Shown: in pieces, positions 27,297-37,966 of the stretch
Numbering within the stretch: position 1 is the stretch's first letter
Layout of the letters: each line of letters opens with the position of its first letter
Source of the DNA: Cucumis sativus
Lineage: Eukaryota; Streptophyta; Magnoliopsida; Cucurbitales; Cucurbitaceae
Direction: 5' to 3'
Assembly: GCF_000004075.3 (NCBI RefSeq)
Contig: NC_026657.2
Coordinates: forward strand, 30,412,408 to 30,476,407
DNA length: 64,000 bases
Position numbers and translations under genes: made by a program
The notes under the pieces: model-generated
Database searches by the model: none
What the model saw: only the letters and a program-made list of their open reading frames with translations
What the model was told of the DNA's origin: nothing

Positions 27297-29640
27297 CGAA
27301 TCTCTCAATGTTAGAAGAAAACAAAAGTTTGGGTTTTTAAAATGTATTTGGTTAACTTTTTTTCTTTTTCTTGTTGGGTGAAATTTTATATTTGGAAAAA
27401 TTAAAAAATTTACAAAGAAATTTGTTGTCTTTTGTAATAAAATATTAACCATTAATTAATACTAATCTACTTTGTAAGCAGATAAAAACATTTCATATAT
27501 TAAGAAAACGATATTAACTATAGTTTTATTTATGTAGTAATTCTTAACAAGAAATAAGAAGTTAGGTTATGTAGTTTTTAAATTTTATATGCAATTTTGT
27601 AAATGTTTTCTAAAAATAAGAAAAAAAGAAACATGGAATAAGTTTATATTGTTTCTTTAAAAAGTGAAAGTAAAAAACAATTAGCTTTAACTATTAGGCT
27701 ATTTTGTTGAAGAAGTTGAAAATCAAAAACAAAAATATATTTAGTAATTTTGTGTTCTCTAACATTTTCAATTAAAAAGCAAAAAAAAAAAAAAAAAAAA
27801 AAACCTAATATAAATTTCACAATTTTCCCATTATATTTTGCTTTTAATTAAACCCTAAACCCTTCTAAAAAAATTAGATGATTTAAATGGTTACTATAGT
27901 TATTTTAAAATTTAAGCAATTCAACCACAAAAAGAATAGATTATTTTAAAAAAAGAAAAACATAATCAATAAACAATAGCTAATCATAAGTTCAAATTAA
28001 ATCAAACGTAATTTAATTAACATATAATACACACTTATTAATGATTAAGGGGTTTGTAATTTTCACACTAAATTGTACTAAAAGAGAATGGTAAAGAATA
28101 GAAAAGAATACGAAAAGAATCAATAAATACCTGTTTGAGGCTAAGCTAAGAAATAAGAAAGTGGACAACTATCAAAACCATAGCTTTAAACAATGAAGAA
28201 GAAGTAAAAGGTAAGAGAGAAGGAAAAAGAAGAAGCTAAGGTGAGAAAAATCATGAATGAATGAATGAATGGGAAAAAAGGGAAGAAAAAGAGGTATAAA
28301 TATAAAAGAAAAGCACCTCAAAATGAACGTACGCGACGCCTCGACGACTCGAGCTCATTTTTCCTTTGAGTGTGAAAGTGAAAAAAATGCCAAAAATGAA
28401 CAAAGCCCATTTTGTTTGCTTTAATTAAAGAAAAGAGCTTTGGAAGATCCATCACAAATCATTTTCCCTTTAACAAAACAAAACAAAACAACAACCTTTA
28501 TGTAAGAAAGAAATCAAAATGTGTTTGTTTTGAATATATATATTAATGCTTTTGATTTGCCGATGTTTGCTAAGAGGAATGTTTGAAGAACAGCATATTC
28601 TTTACCTTCCCAACATCCTGCCTTGTGACCTTTTGGAAAAACCACTGCCCATAAAAAAATTCATCTCAATCTATGTACTTATCACTATGCCGACATCAAC
28701 ATCCGTCAACAAGTAATGTTCATACTATATATTAATCTCAAAGTTAGAGATTCAATTTCTTAAAAAAGAATGCAATTGATAACTTTGTAATTTAAATTAC
28801 GAAAAAGATAATTTATAAATATAATAATAAAGTTATGTTTAAGGCATAAGAATAATATTTTGTGAGAAAATAAAAAAGCTAAAATTTAAAGTAGGCTATA
28901 TTTTTTAATATTTTTAAAAATGAGTAATTTTTAATATTAAGATCATACATTAGGATGCTATTATATTATTGTTATTTTTAAATTAAGAATTGTATAGATC
29001 ATAATCTTAGGTGTGTTTTATGTATCTAATTCATATTGGTTGAATGTATATATATACAGCTAGCCTACAATAATTTCATTTCGTTGAGAATAAGAAAGTT
29101 AAATGATTATCAAATACTTTGTTTTTTATTTTTTCTAAAACAAAAAAGGAAAATATGAAAAGATAATGATGTGAATGTTTACAGAACAGTCCAAATATTT
29201 GGATACACAAAGCAATCTCTACGAAACCCATCGAAAGCAATTCATAACACTTTCCCAATTCCATCATTAAATATATTTGCATATTATAATACTAATAAAT
29301 TTGTACTTTCATCATAACCTATGGAACAAATCTTGATTCGTTCAATCATATTTATCTTCAAGTTAATATGTTAGGCATAAAAATATAGTTTTTTTCTTCT
29401 TCTAAGTATACATGCATGTGTTAACTTTTCATACATTATTATTGTTTAGAAGACGTGTTGGTACTTAGAACATTCCAGCACCCGCCATGCATAAAGCAGT
29501 ATCCACACTTTTCTAGTATCTTCCACTTTTCTTCTTCCTCTCTCTCCCTTTAAAACCCTGATTCCCACTTCCAAATTTCATCAATCTCAGTTTATTCAGC
29601 CGTCTGCAGCAACTCAATCACCACCATCATCTGAAAAACC
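27297..29640. other. divergent promoter region, DUF668 gene and At3g10020-like gene
   Basis: A 2.3-kb divergent spacer. It holds a 24-nt A-tract at 27780-27803, a (TGAA)n run near 28254-28270, a TATAAATA motif at 28295, and a CpG-rich 30-bp patch near 28328-28356. The right end carries the promoter and CT-rich leader of the downstream gene. No coding sequence supported. Confidence 0.55.
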
Positions 29641-30075
29641 ATGAAGCCAATCGACGACAAGAAGGACAAAGTTACGATTCGAGCTGTTAGCCGGGATGAG
29701 GAAGGGAAGAAACATGTCGAAAAAGCTGAAATCGAATCTCACAACATCGACACCATCAAATACATTGAGAAGAAGCTCATCGACAAGGGAATTCAGCGGC
29801 TTGAACGCCATCCGGTTCACGGCCACACTGGAATCGGCCAGCCGCCTCCCAAGTCTGGCCGTGGCGGAAAGTTCACTTGGGAAGGACCTGGCGATGCGAT
29901 TGAGAATGAGCTCTCGCCTGCTCCGCCTGCCATTGATGAGAAGGATCCGAACTACGTAGATGAAGAGGAGGAGGAGGAGGTGGCTGGATTGGTGGTTGGA
30001 GAAGTGGAGGTACCAGCAGCGGCGCCGGAGGGAGTTTCGAGAGTAGAGGTGGATCCTCAGCTTCAATTGCAATGA
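29641..30075 (+). CDS. conserved plant protein of unknown function (At3g10020-like)
   Basis: An intronless gene of 144 codons. The N-terminal half is charged and looks conserved: PIDDKKDKVTIRAVSRDEEG, then HNIDTIKYIEKKLIDKG and HPVHGHTGIGQPPPKSG, then GGKFTWEGP. The C-terminal third is acidic with a Glu run and looks disordered. There is no signal peptide, membrane span or domain I can name. The match is to Arabidopsis At3g10020, which I recall as one of the core low-oxygen-induced genes of unknown function. The leader between about 29520 and 29640 is pyrimidine-rich. In Arabidopsis it sits beside HRA1 and the trihelix-UMP kinase gene; here four other genes and spacers separate them. A role in the hypoxia response is inference from the Arabidopsis expression pattern. 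Confidence 0.85.
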   Translation: MKPIDDKKDKVTIRAVSRDEEGKKHVEKAEIESHNIDTIKYIEKKLIDKGIQRLERHPVHGHTGIGQPPPKSGRGGKFTWEGPGDAIENELSPAPPAIDEKDPNYVDEEEEEEVAGLVVGEVEVPAAAPEGVSRVEVDPQLQLQ

Positions 30076-30865
30076 AATGGAGGAGCTGTGTGTTTGATGT
30101 TTGGGCTTTGGGTCTTTCTTTCTTCTTTTTTCTTTTGTTGTGTGTGAGATTTTAGAAAACAAACTTTACAAACTTCACTTTTTCATTGTGGATTAAATCA
30201 TATCAATAAAATAAATATAAGAGGATAATTTGTACCATATATAAGATGGAAAAATTATTCTTCTAAATTGTATAATTAAGTGGATGGTTGGTGTAGTTAG
30301 TATGAGCTCTACATTTTATTAAATCAAATCAATTGTGATGGTAATTATCATCTATTATGGTGTGTATATAGATCATGAAACTTAAAATCCGTTGCAACAA
30401 CATCAAAAGTTTAGAAACCTATTCAAACAAAAATTCACGACTTAGTTTGTTTAATCTCAAATCTCAATAAAAGAAGAGGGTATATATGTTAAAGTTAGAG
30501 ATATGTTTAATTCATAGTTACAAGGTTCGAATCCTCCCTTCCTCTATCGCCCATTTTTGGAGGGTTGTAAGCCCATGTTCCTATTAATTACCAATTCAAA
30601 TGGCCTCACAATCAATTAGGACAAACCACTTGTTGTTATATGAGAGATTATAGCAAATTTCTTTTGATCCAAAAATCCCTCTCTTCAATTTTCTTTCCTT
30701 TAAATTCCTCTCCCTCCCCACTCTCTTCCCATCAAAACTTTCTTCATTCATTGTCTAATCTGCTTCTGCCATACTTGCAGAAGCAGACTATCCCTTTTTT
30801 CTTTTTTCTTTTCCCCTACTTTCTGCTCCGATTTCCAACCACACACACACTCAAAACTCACGGAA
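30076..30865. other. spacer before the CSLA gene
   Basis: It holds the 3' region of the small unknown gene and then AT-rich DNA. From about 30655 there is the strongly pyrimidine-rich leader of the CSLA gene. A GGTTCGAATCC motif at 30532 resembles a tRNA B box but has no tRNA around it. Confidence 0.5.
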
Positions 30866-33784
30866 ATGGAGCAGCTCTCCACATCGGCGCTTTTCCCTGG
30901 AGCATTCCCAACGCCCGGAGATGGCATTCCGGCTCTGCTCCTTTTTGTTTGGGACGTCGTTAGAGCACCATTAATAGCCCCCCTTCTTAGAGTTATAATG
31001 GTGATCTGCTCTGCATTGTCGATAATGCAGTTCGTAGAGAGGATTTATATGGGTGTCGTGATCGTTGCAGTGAAACTGCTTCGTCGAACACCTGAAAAAC
31101 GATATAAATGGGAACCCATTAAAGATGATAGCGAGCTCGGAAACTCTGCTTACCCTATGGTTCTTATTCAAATCCCCATGTTTAATGAAAAAGAGGTGCC
31201 TCTGTTTTTCTCCCGTTTGAATCCTCTGTCTTCTTGATCTCTCATACTGACATCGTCAAGTAATCTTCATTTGATCTTTAGGTTTATCAAATGTCAATCA
31301 GAGCTGCTTGTGGGCTTTCTTGGCCGTCCGATCGAATGATAATTCAAGTCTTAGATGATTCAACAATCCCAGCAATCAAGGTACAGAGTTTTCCTTTGCT
31401 TTTGTTTTTGTTTAGCTTTTTTATAAGTTTTAGAATGAACAAAAGAAAAAAAAATGGTCGAATCTCAGAATATGGTGGAGCTGGAATGCAAGAAATGGGC
31501 AAGCAAAGGAATAGATATAAAGTATGAAGTAAGAGATAATCGTACAGGATACAAAGCAGGAGCTTTGAAAGAAGGGATGAAACGAAGCTATGCAAAAGAT
31601 TGTGATTATGTTGTAATATTTGATGCTGATTTTCAACCTGAATCTGATTTTCTTCATCGATCTATTCCTTATCTCATCCATAATCCTCAACTTGCCCTGA
31701 TTCAAGCTCGATGGATATTTGGTAACACTTCTCTTTCTTTCTGTGTCCAATTCCATGTTTGATGATATTTGTTCATTTTGGTGTAAGTCATAGTTGTATT
31801 GGTTCAACTAGAAATGGAAACTTTGGTAGTAACTAGTAAGGCGACATCCTCTGCTTTCCCGTTTTAGAATGGTTGGGTTGGTAGGTAATGGGTCCCATCC
31901 AACCGTTTACGACTATTTGGTTTTTTTTTTTTTTTTTTCTCAAATGCTCGTTGGTGGACGAGAGAAATTGCAACACTTGTTTAAGTTAGATAAATGTCAA
32001 GTAAAATGGTATACTCTCCACTCATTTCTAATCAAATTGGTATATAATCTTATTACTTGTATGTCTTATATACCATTTCCTTTGAAATTAAGAGAGGCAT
32101 GTTTTGGAATTGCATTGTTAATTTCATCTCCTTTTGTACAAATTACATTCCATTACGTGAAATGAACGTGATTCTTCATGGTCATTTATCCTCTATTTCA
32201 CACACCACCATCCAATCTCTCCGACCAAATCAACAGTAGAAATTGCTTTTGGTTTGGTCGGAAGAGCTGTGCTATGGGCAACAAAGGGCGGCTGAATTTC
32301 CAGGTATGTTTTTGCAGTGAACTCTGATGAGTGTATGATGACGAGACTTCAAGAAATGTCGTTGGACTACCATTTCACGGTTGAGCAAGAAGTTGGCTCC
32401 TCCACCCATGCCTTCTTTGGCTTCAATGGTTTGTACAAACTATCTATGTCTCCCATCTGATTAGCTCAGAATTTCTCATTCTAAAATTGTTGCTTGATAT
32501 TCGATCAACACTAGGCACGGCAGGAATTTGGAGAATTGCCGCAATCGATGAGGCCGGAGGATGGAAGGATCGAACCACGGTGGAGGACATGGATTTGGCT
32601 GTGCGAGCCAGTCTCAAGGGCTGGAAATTCCTGTACCTCGGTGACCTTCAGGTAACCTTCTAACTTCTAACAATTTTTTAGAATGTTCCAATTCAAACAT
32701 TAATGTTTACTGTTCTATTGTCATATCTCTCATATCTAATGGAACTATTTTATACCTCAAGGTTAAAAATGAATTGCCAAGCACTTTCAAGGCCTTTCGT
32801 TTCCAGCAGCACAGATGGTCTTGTGGCCCTGCAAACCTTTTCAGGAAAATGGTCATGGAGATAGCAAAAAATAAGGTATCCCCAAATGTGTCAATGTTGC
32901 TCGAGTTTTGCTTTCTGAATCAAATTAATATTGAAACAGACTGAATATGGGCATTTCTTATTGCAGAGAGTGACATTGTGGAAGAAGGTGTATGTGATTT
33001 ATAGCTTCTTCTTCGTTAGAAAGATCATAGCCCACATCAACAACTTTCTTTTCTTCTGTATTGCTTTGCCGGCGACTGTTGTGGTGCCTGAAGTCGAAAT
33101 TCCAACATGGGGAGGTGTCTATATTCCTACAGCAACTACAATTATTAATGCGATCGGGACTCCAAAGTACATTTCTTCTCAAACTTCAATGGATATCCCT
33201 TTTCACAAGTTGGATTGTTTTGTAACGCCATTCCAAAATCCTAAATTTAACTGGGTTGTTGTTTCAGGTCATTCCACTTGACGATTTTCTGGATCATGTT
33301 TGAAAATGTAATGTCATTGCACAGAGCCAAGGCCACCATCATTGGCTTATTGGAGGGTAGTCGAGCAAACGAATGGGTTGTCACTGAGAAGTTAGGAGAT
33401 ATTCTGAAGGGGAAAACAGCTTCAAAAGCTACCAAGAAACCAATATTCAGAATTGGTGATAGGTACTTTTCGCCTTCTTCCCTAATAACTACAAATAGCC
33501 AAATAAATATTATCACGACTCGACAACATTTCTTTTATCACTCCATGGTCTACAACTATTGTCTTCTTATAGAAAATGATTATATTATCATCTAACCTGA
33601 GCTTTGCATTTTGTGTGTCAACAGAATTCATATTACTGAACTTGGGGTTGGAGCGTATCTTTTCTTTTGTGGATGCTACAATATGCTCTATGGGGAGAAC
33701 TATTTCTTCGTTTTCCTTCTTGTTCAAGCAATTTCATTTTTCATCGTCGGATTTGGGTACATTGGTACCATTGTACCCAGCTAG
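30866..33784 (+). CDS. CSLA: glucomannan 4-beta-mannosyltransferase, CSLA family
   Basis: Nine exons: 30866-31195, 31282-31380, 31469-31721, 32318-32428, 32515-32651, 32762-32875, 32967-33166, 33268-33462, 33625-33784 (532 aa, the usual CSLA length). The GT2 signature is complete: the VLDDST aspartate (about 135), DAD (195-197), TVED (Asp289) and QQHRW (325-329). One membrane span lies before the catalytic domain (about 38-65) and four or five after it. CSLA enzymes build the beta-1,4-mannan or glucomannan backbone in the Golgi from GDP-mannose and GDP-glucose. It resembles CSLA9 and CSLA2; I cannot separate these without alignment. Intron 3 (about 600 bp) holds a T-tract at 31921-31939. Confidence 0.93.
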
Positions 33785-34862
33785 GTACCTAAACCACGAT
33801 GTAGTTTTAGTCCTTGTTTTAGCAAAGTTTTCCTGGAAGCTCTTTTGGTCAACGAAAGCACGCGTGGAAGCAAAAAGGCTGAAAGGAAGCTAGCTTGTGA
33901 ATATAGAAGAAAAAGAAAGGAACAGAGATTGCAAAAGATGTAGATTAGACTATGGATACTTGACTCCGGGTGGAGCTGAAATCTTCCTTTTCTTTTTTGG
34001 CTCTGCTTGTTCTTGTTAAGCGTTTCATTTTCTTCTTAGTTGTTAGACAAGAATGAAACCTTCATCTCTTCACTGACCGATTCTTCCCACCAATGTATGC
34101 ATGGGTTCAGACTTTTAACCCAATTTTGAACAACTATGAATACAAGTACGCTTAGTTGTTAATTCAGTATGAATATCTAATACTATTGTCTCATAGCTAA
34201 GTGCTAACTGAACATAAGAAGTCACAATCAAAGGATTAAATATCAACAACTTCAATAGCATCAAGAAGCGAATAGGGATTTGATGAATAAAAGCATTTTG
34301 AAATTTGGAGATGAAACTAAAAGATGATATAAACTTCCCTGACGCAATTGAAGTTGCTAATTCAATATGAATACCTAAAACTAATGTCTCTCTCGTTGCC
34401 AAGTCCTAACTGAACCCAATAAGACATAACCAAAGGATTAAATAGTGATTTGATTAAAATATTTAAAATTTTAGAGATGAAATTAAAAGACGTTATAAAC
34501 TTAACCGAGGCAATGATATATTTAGTTAAAGTTAAAAGGCAGAGGAAGTCACGTCAGAAGTTCATTCTCTCAGGCTTTTGGGCGAACACATTACAGGCGC
34601 CCCAAATTAATCATTCTTTCTCATTACAGAACATGGAAGCATAAAACCCAAATCAGAAAAAAAGAGAAACCAATGTAAATCCAGAACCATGAAGATGAAC
34701 GAACTGAGAAATTTATTCTAACATAAGGATTTGATCTCAATTATTCGCCAAAACTGAAATTGCTACCCTATGAGTAAACCAACAAACAAACAAGAAGGAA
34801 AATGATAGAGACCAATAGAAAAACGAAAGGAACCACCTTATCTTATTCTTATCTCATCCCAT
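33785..34862. other. convergent spacer, CSLA and PRXIIE 3' ends
   Basis: 3' flanking DNA of both genes, with the diverged tandem duplication at 34154-34531 in the middle. No gene seen. Confidence 0.55.
34154..34531. repeat. diverged tandem duplication, two units of about 190 bp
   Basis: The unit starting AGTTGTTAATTCAGTATGAA at 34154 is repeated from 34352 as AGTTGCTAATTCAATATGAA. Both copies continue in the same order through CTAACTGAAC, CAAAGGATTAAATA and GAGATGAAA(C/T)TAAAAGA. The units are about 198 and 180 bp with many substitutions, so the duplication looks old. Confidence 0.65.
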
Positions 34863-35552
34863 TCAAAGAGCTTTAAGGATGTCCTCGGCACTACTGAAGG
34901 TAAACGCACCTCCTTCCTCCAAATTCAAGATCTTCACAACTCCATCCTCAGCAAGGAGCGCATAACGTCTCGACCTAACACCCAATCCAACAGGCTTGTC
35001 GCTCAAATCCAACTCGCACCCAATAGCCCTAGTGAAATCCCCATTCCCATCAGACAACAACAGAACCTCATCCTTGATATTAAGGTTATCCTTCCACGCC
35101 TTCATCACAAAAGCATCATTGACTGAAATACAAGCGATAGTATCAACTCCTTTGGCCTTAAGATCAGCTGATTTCTCGACGAAACCGGGAAGGTGCTTCT
35201 GAGAGCAAGTGGGGGTGAAAGCACCAGGTACAGCGAAGAAGACAGCTTTCTTTCCCTTGGTGAGGTCGGAAACAGTGGTGGTTTGGAGCTCGCCGGCGGA
35301 GTCTAAGTAGGAAAATGTGGATTCAGGAAGCTTGTCACCGACGGAAATGGTGGCGGAGATGGTGGATTTGGAGGCGGGAGAAGAGGAAAATCGGAGAGGT
35401 TTGGGGGAGAGGCGGCGGAGGGAATTGAAAGGAAGGGAAGAGAAAGAGAGGGCGGTGGGTCTGGCGGAGGGAAAGAGAGAAGTAGTAGCAAAAGAAGAAG
35501 AAGAAGAGGAGAAGGAAAGAGAGAGCCTTGAGATGGAGAAAGAGACCGCCAT
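34863..35552 (-). CDS. PRXIIE: plastid peroxiredoxin IIE
   Basis: An intronless 229-aa protein. Residues 1 to about 68 form a Ser-rich, acid-poor chloroplast transit peptide. The atypical 2-Cys type II peroxiredoxin fold follows: [10 protein letters not shown], then [16 protein letters not shown] with peroxidatic Cys116, then [19 protein letters not shown] with resolving Cys141. The spacing of 25 residues fits PrxII. The enzyme reduces hydrogen peroxide and alkyl hydroperoxides in the plastid stroma, using glutaredoxin or thioredoxin. Length and layout match Arabidopsis PRXIIE (At3g52960), which neighbours CYP76G1 and FK there. On the coding strand the leader is a (TCTCC)n-type pyrimidine tract. 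Confidence 0.93.
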   Translation of the reverse strand: MAVSFSISRLSLSFSSSSSSFATTSLFPSARPTALSFSSLPFNSLRRLSPKPLRFSSSPASKSTISATISVGDKLPESTFSYLDSAGELQTTTVSDLTKGKKAVFFAVPGAFTPTCSQKHLPGFVEKSADLKAKGVDTIACISVNDAFVMKAWKDNLNIKDEVLLLSDGNGDFTRAIGCELDLSDKPVGLGVRSRRYALLAEDGVVKILNLEEGGAFTFSSAEDILKAL

Positions 35553-35683
35553 TGTTGAGGAGAGGAGAGGAGAGGAGAGAGATGAGCTTCGAGTGGTTTT
35601 GATTTTGGTAACTTAAAAAGAAGACAACACTTTTCAGGCGGAAACTACAACGTAATGAAATATCACAATAAATATAGGGATCG

Positions 35684-35721
35684 CCGGCCCGCCCGCCCGA
35701 TTCAATTCCCCGGCCCGCCCG
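35684..35721. promoter_or_regulatory. duplicated GC-rich motif upstream of PRXIIE
   Basis: CCGGCCCGCCCG occurs at 35684-35695 and again at 35710-35721, a 26-bp spacing, in AT-rich DNA about 130-170 bp upstream of the PRXIIE start. On the PRXIIE strand both read ATCGGGCGGGC at their start. A promoter role is inference from position. Confidence 0.35.
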
Positions 35722-36348
35722 ATTTTTCTTTCTTTTTCTTTAATGCATTCTTTTTTAGACCTTCTTTAACTATTATTATTATTATTATTATTAATTAATT
35801 ATATATTCATGGGGGTTATAATTCTAATAATTTATCTACATGAAACTTCATATTTACACATGTATACACATTTTTAATGATACTTTTATAATAATTGAAA
35901 TGTATTTTTCTTTAAAATTGGAGTTTCAAATTAGGAGCATCAGAAACCAAATTGATCTTGATTTGTAAGTACAAAACCAAAAAGTATAGGCTCGTATCAA
36001 TTTCTTTTATTGAAAAAATTAATCAAAATTAAATTGAACCTCTGTAAGATTAGATATCTTTTAGTTTTTCTTTTAACAATTATGGTGTATATATTTATTG
36101 TTTAGGAAAAAAAGATACCTGTGTATATTTTCTATTTGGAAAAGTGTCAATAGAAAACAAAAGTGTCTACTTTTAATTTATAAGTGAAGAAAGTGATGGC
36201 AAAAAGATACATTCAAAACAAAAGTGAATAAGAATAAAAATTTAGAAGAAAAAAAAAATGCTTAAAACAGAAAGCCAAACCGAATTAAAATCGACACATT
36301 GGTTTTGTTCAACTTTCACTCCTAGTTCAAGTTATTTTACCTCTATTG

Positions 36349-36349
<1 letters not shown>

Positions 36350-36407
<58 letters not shown>
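36350..36407. repeat. (TA)n microsatellite
   Basis: About 28 uninterrupted TA dinucleotides followed by a T-tract. Perfect arrays of this length are usually highly variable between individuals. Confidence 0.95.
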
Positions 36408-36414
<7 letters not shown>

Positions 36415-37966
36415 TTTCCTAATCTATTTAAACCTAGTTTAACTAAAGGGTCAAATCAAAACATTTCCAACAAGAATTTAAATATGAATGCTCCTACTTG
36501 TCACGCACTAGCTTCTCCTAACAATGATACTTTACGTAAGAAAAAATAAACAAAGCATAAAGCACAAACAATTCTGTACCTTTTTGGTTATAAACTTTTA
36601 ACTTTATTTCTTAAAAGGAACTTTTGTTAATCTTACTTTGTACTTTCGAAAAGTTTGTTTAGTTTCCAGTTTCCATCCTCTAACAGTCAAAATTTTAAGT
36701 ACTATTTGACAATTTTTTTAACAAATTCAGAGAATTATGCCAACATTTTAATCAAAAGGAATTAAGAAAAATGACAAATGGACTAAAATGATCCTTTTTT
36801 AAAAAATGTGAATATTAAATTGAACAAAAAAATAATTGTAAGAGATCAAAACTAACAAAAACGTAAAAATATTAGTGAGTAATTAAACAAAATTTTGTTA
36901 TAAAAAATTGACTTCTAAACTTCTATGATACAACTATTTTTTTTTCAAATTTTGGAGAGTAAATTATCACATTAAATAATAATAAATCTCAACATTGGCG
37001 TAGTAGATGGAGAAGACTAACCACACGAGAAAGAATTAGAAGAGAAGAATTGAGCCTATAACTCACAATGAATATTATGTCCAGACAAAAGTTGAACCTA
37101 ACCACCTATTATTTGATCATTCCTTTTAATTTATTTTTGAAAGAAAACATGCAAACAACAGAAAGACTACAAATTTCCCAGAACCTCGTAGGCCCAAGAA
37201 GATGAAGACAAAGTTGAGAGAGCGTGGTTAGACAAAGTTCAAGAGTTCTCAACGTTCTTTAAATTTTAAAAACAAAATATACAAATGTATTCGGTTAGTC
37301 AAAATTGAGAATGACTTTTACTTGATTCTAGTTAAATCACTAGTTGACCCAAACACTTGAACCAATTAAAAATTTGTAGAATATCCAACAGGTGAATCAT
37401 TGTTAATCGAAGAAGAAATGACACTAAAAACCGGTTTGAACATGACATCCTTCGATACCATGTTACTAACCATTCCGGTAATGTTACCGGTCTTCAAAAG
37501 CCCCCCTATCTTCCAAACAACACCTAAGAAAATTAACCAGATAAAACTACCCAGCTTTCTATCAACAAAGTTGTCAACAAGTTAACCAAGACCAAGAGCT
37601 AATGGTTATTTCATCTTCTTCATCTTTCATGTCCAATGTCAACCCAAAAATAAAAGGAAAAAAAGACAGGAGAGAAGGCAATAATAATAAAGATAACTCC
37701 AGGCTCCAGCTAAGTAATATTAAACAATATTCTACTGGATCTAAAAAAATTCTACAGCACACACAACGTCCAAAACGAGCCATTCACAAGTAACTAGAGC
37801 TTACGATAGTAATAAGATTTGAAATCACACCTGAATATTTAGAAAATGAACCTCAAAAGGATGGGGGTAGAAAATTCACAACCATCCAGTATCGTGATTC
37901 TGATTTGATATACTGGTCAGGTTGAGCTGATCCATGCACCATATTCCTCCTAAAACAATAACCTGA

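Larger units (their letters stand above)
35553..37966. other. spacer between PRXIIE and the HD2 gene
   Basis: It holds the PRXIIE promoter with duplicated GC motifs (35684-35721), a TTA/ATT repeat near 35770-35795, the long TA microsatellite at 36350-36407, and toward the right end the 3' untranslated region of the HD2 gene. No gene is supported; short open frames near 37400-37793 have no recognisable content. Confidence 0.55.

Noticed and set aside
29614-30162. 182-codon open frame on the minus strand
   Set aside because: It is antisense to the At3g10020-like gene and has no domain; the plus-strand protein is clearly the conserved one.
30532-30542. GGTTCGAATCC, a tRNA B-box match
   Set aside because: No A box at the right distance and no cloverleaf around it; too little for a tRNA or SINE call.
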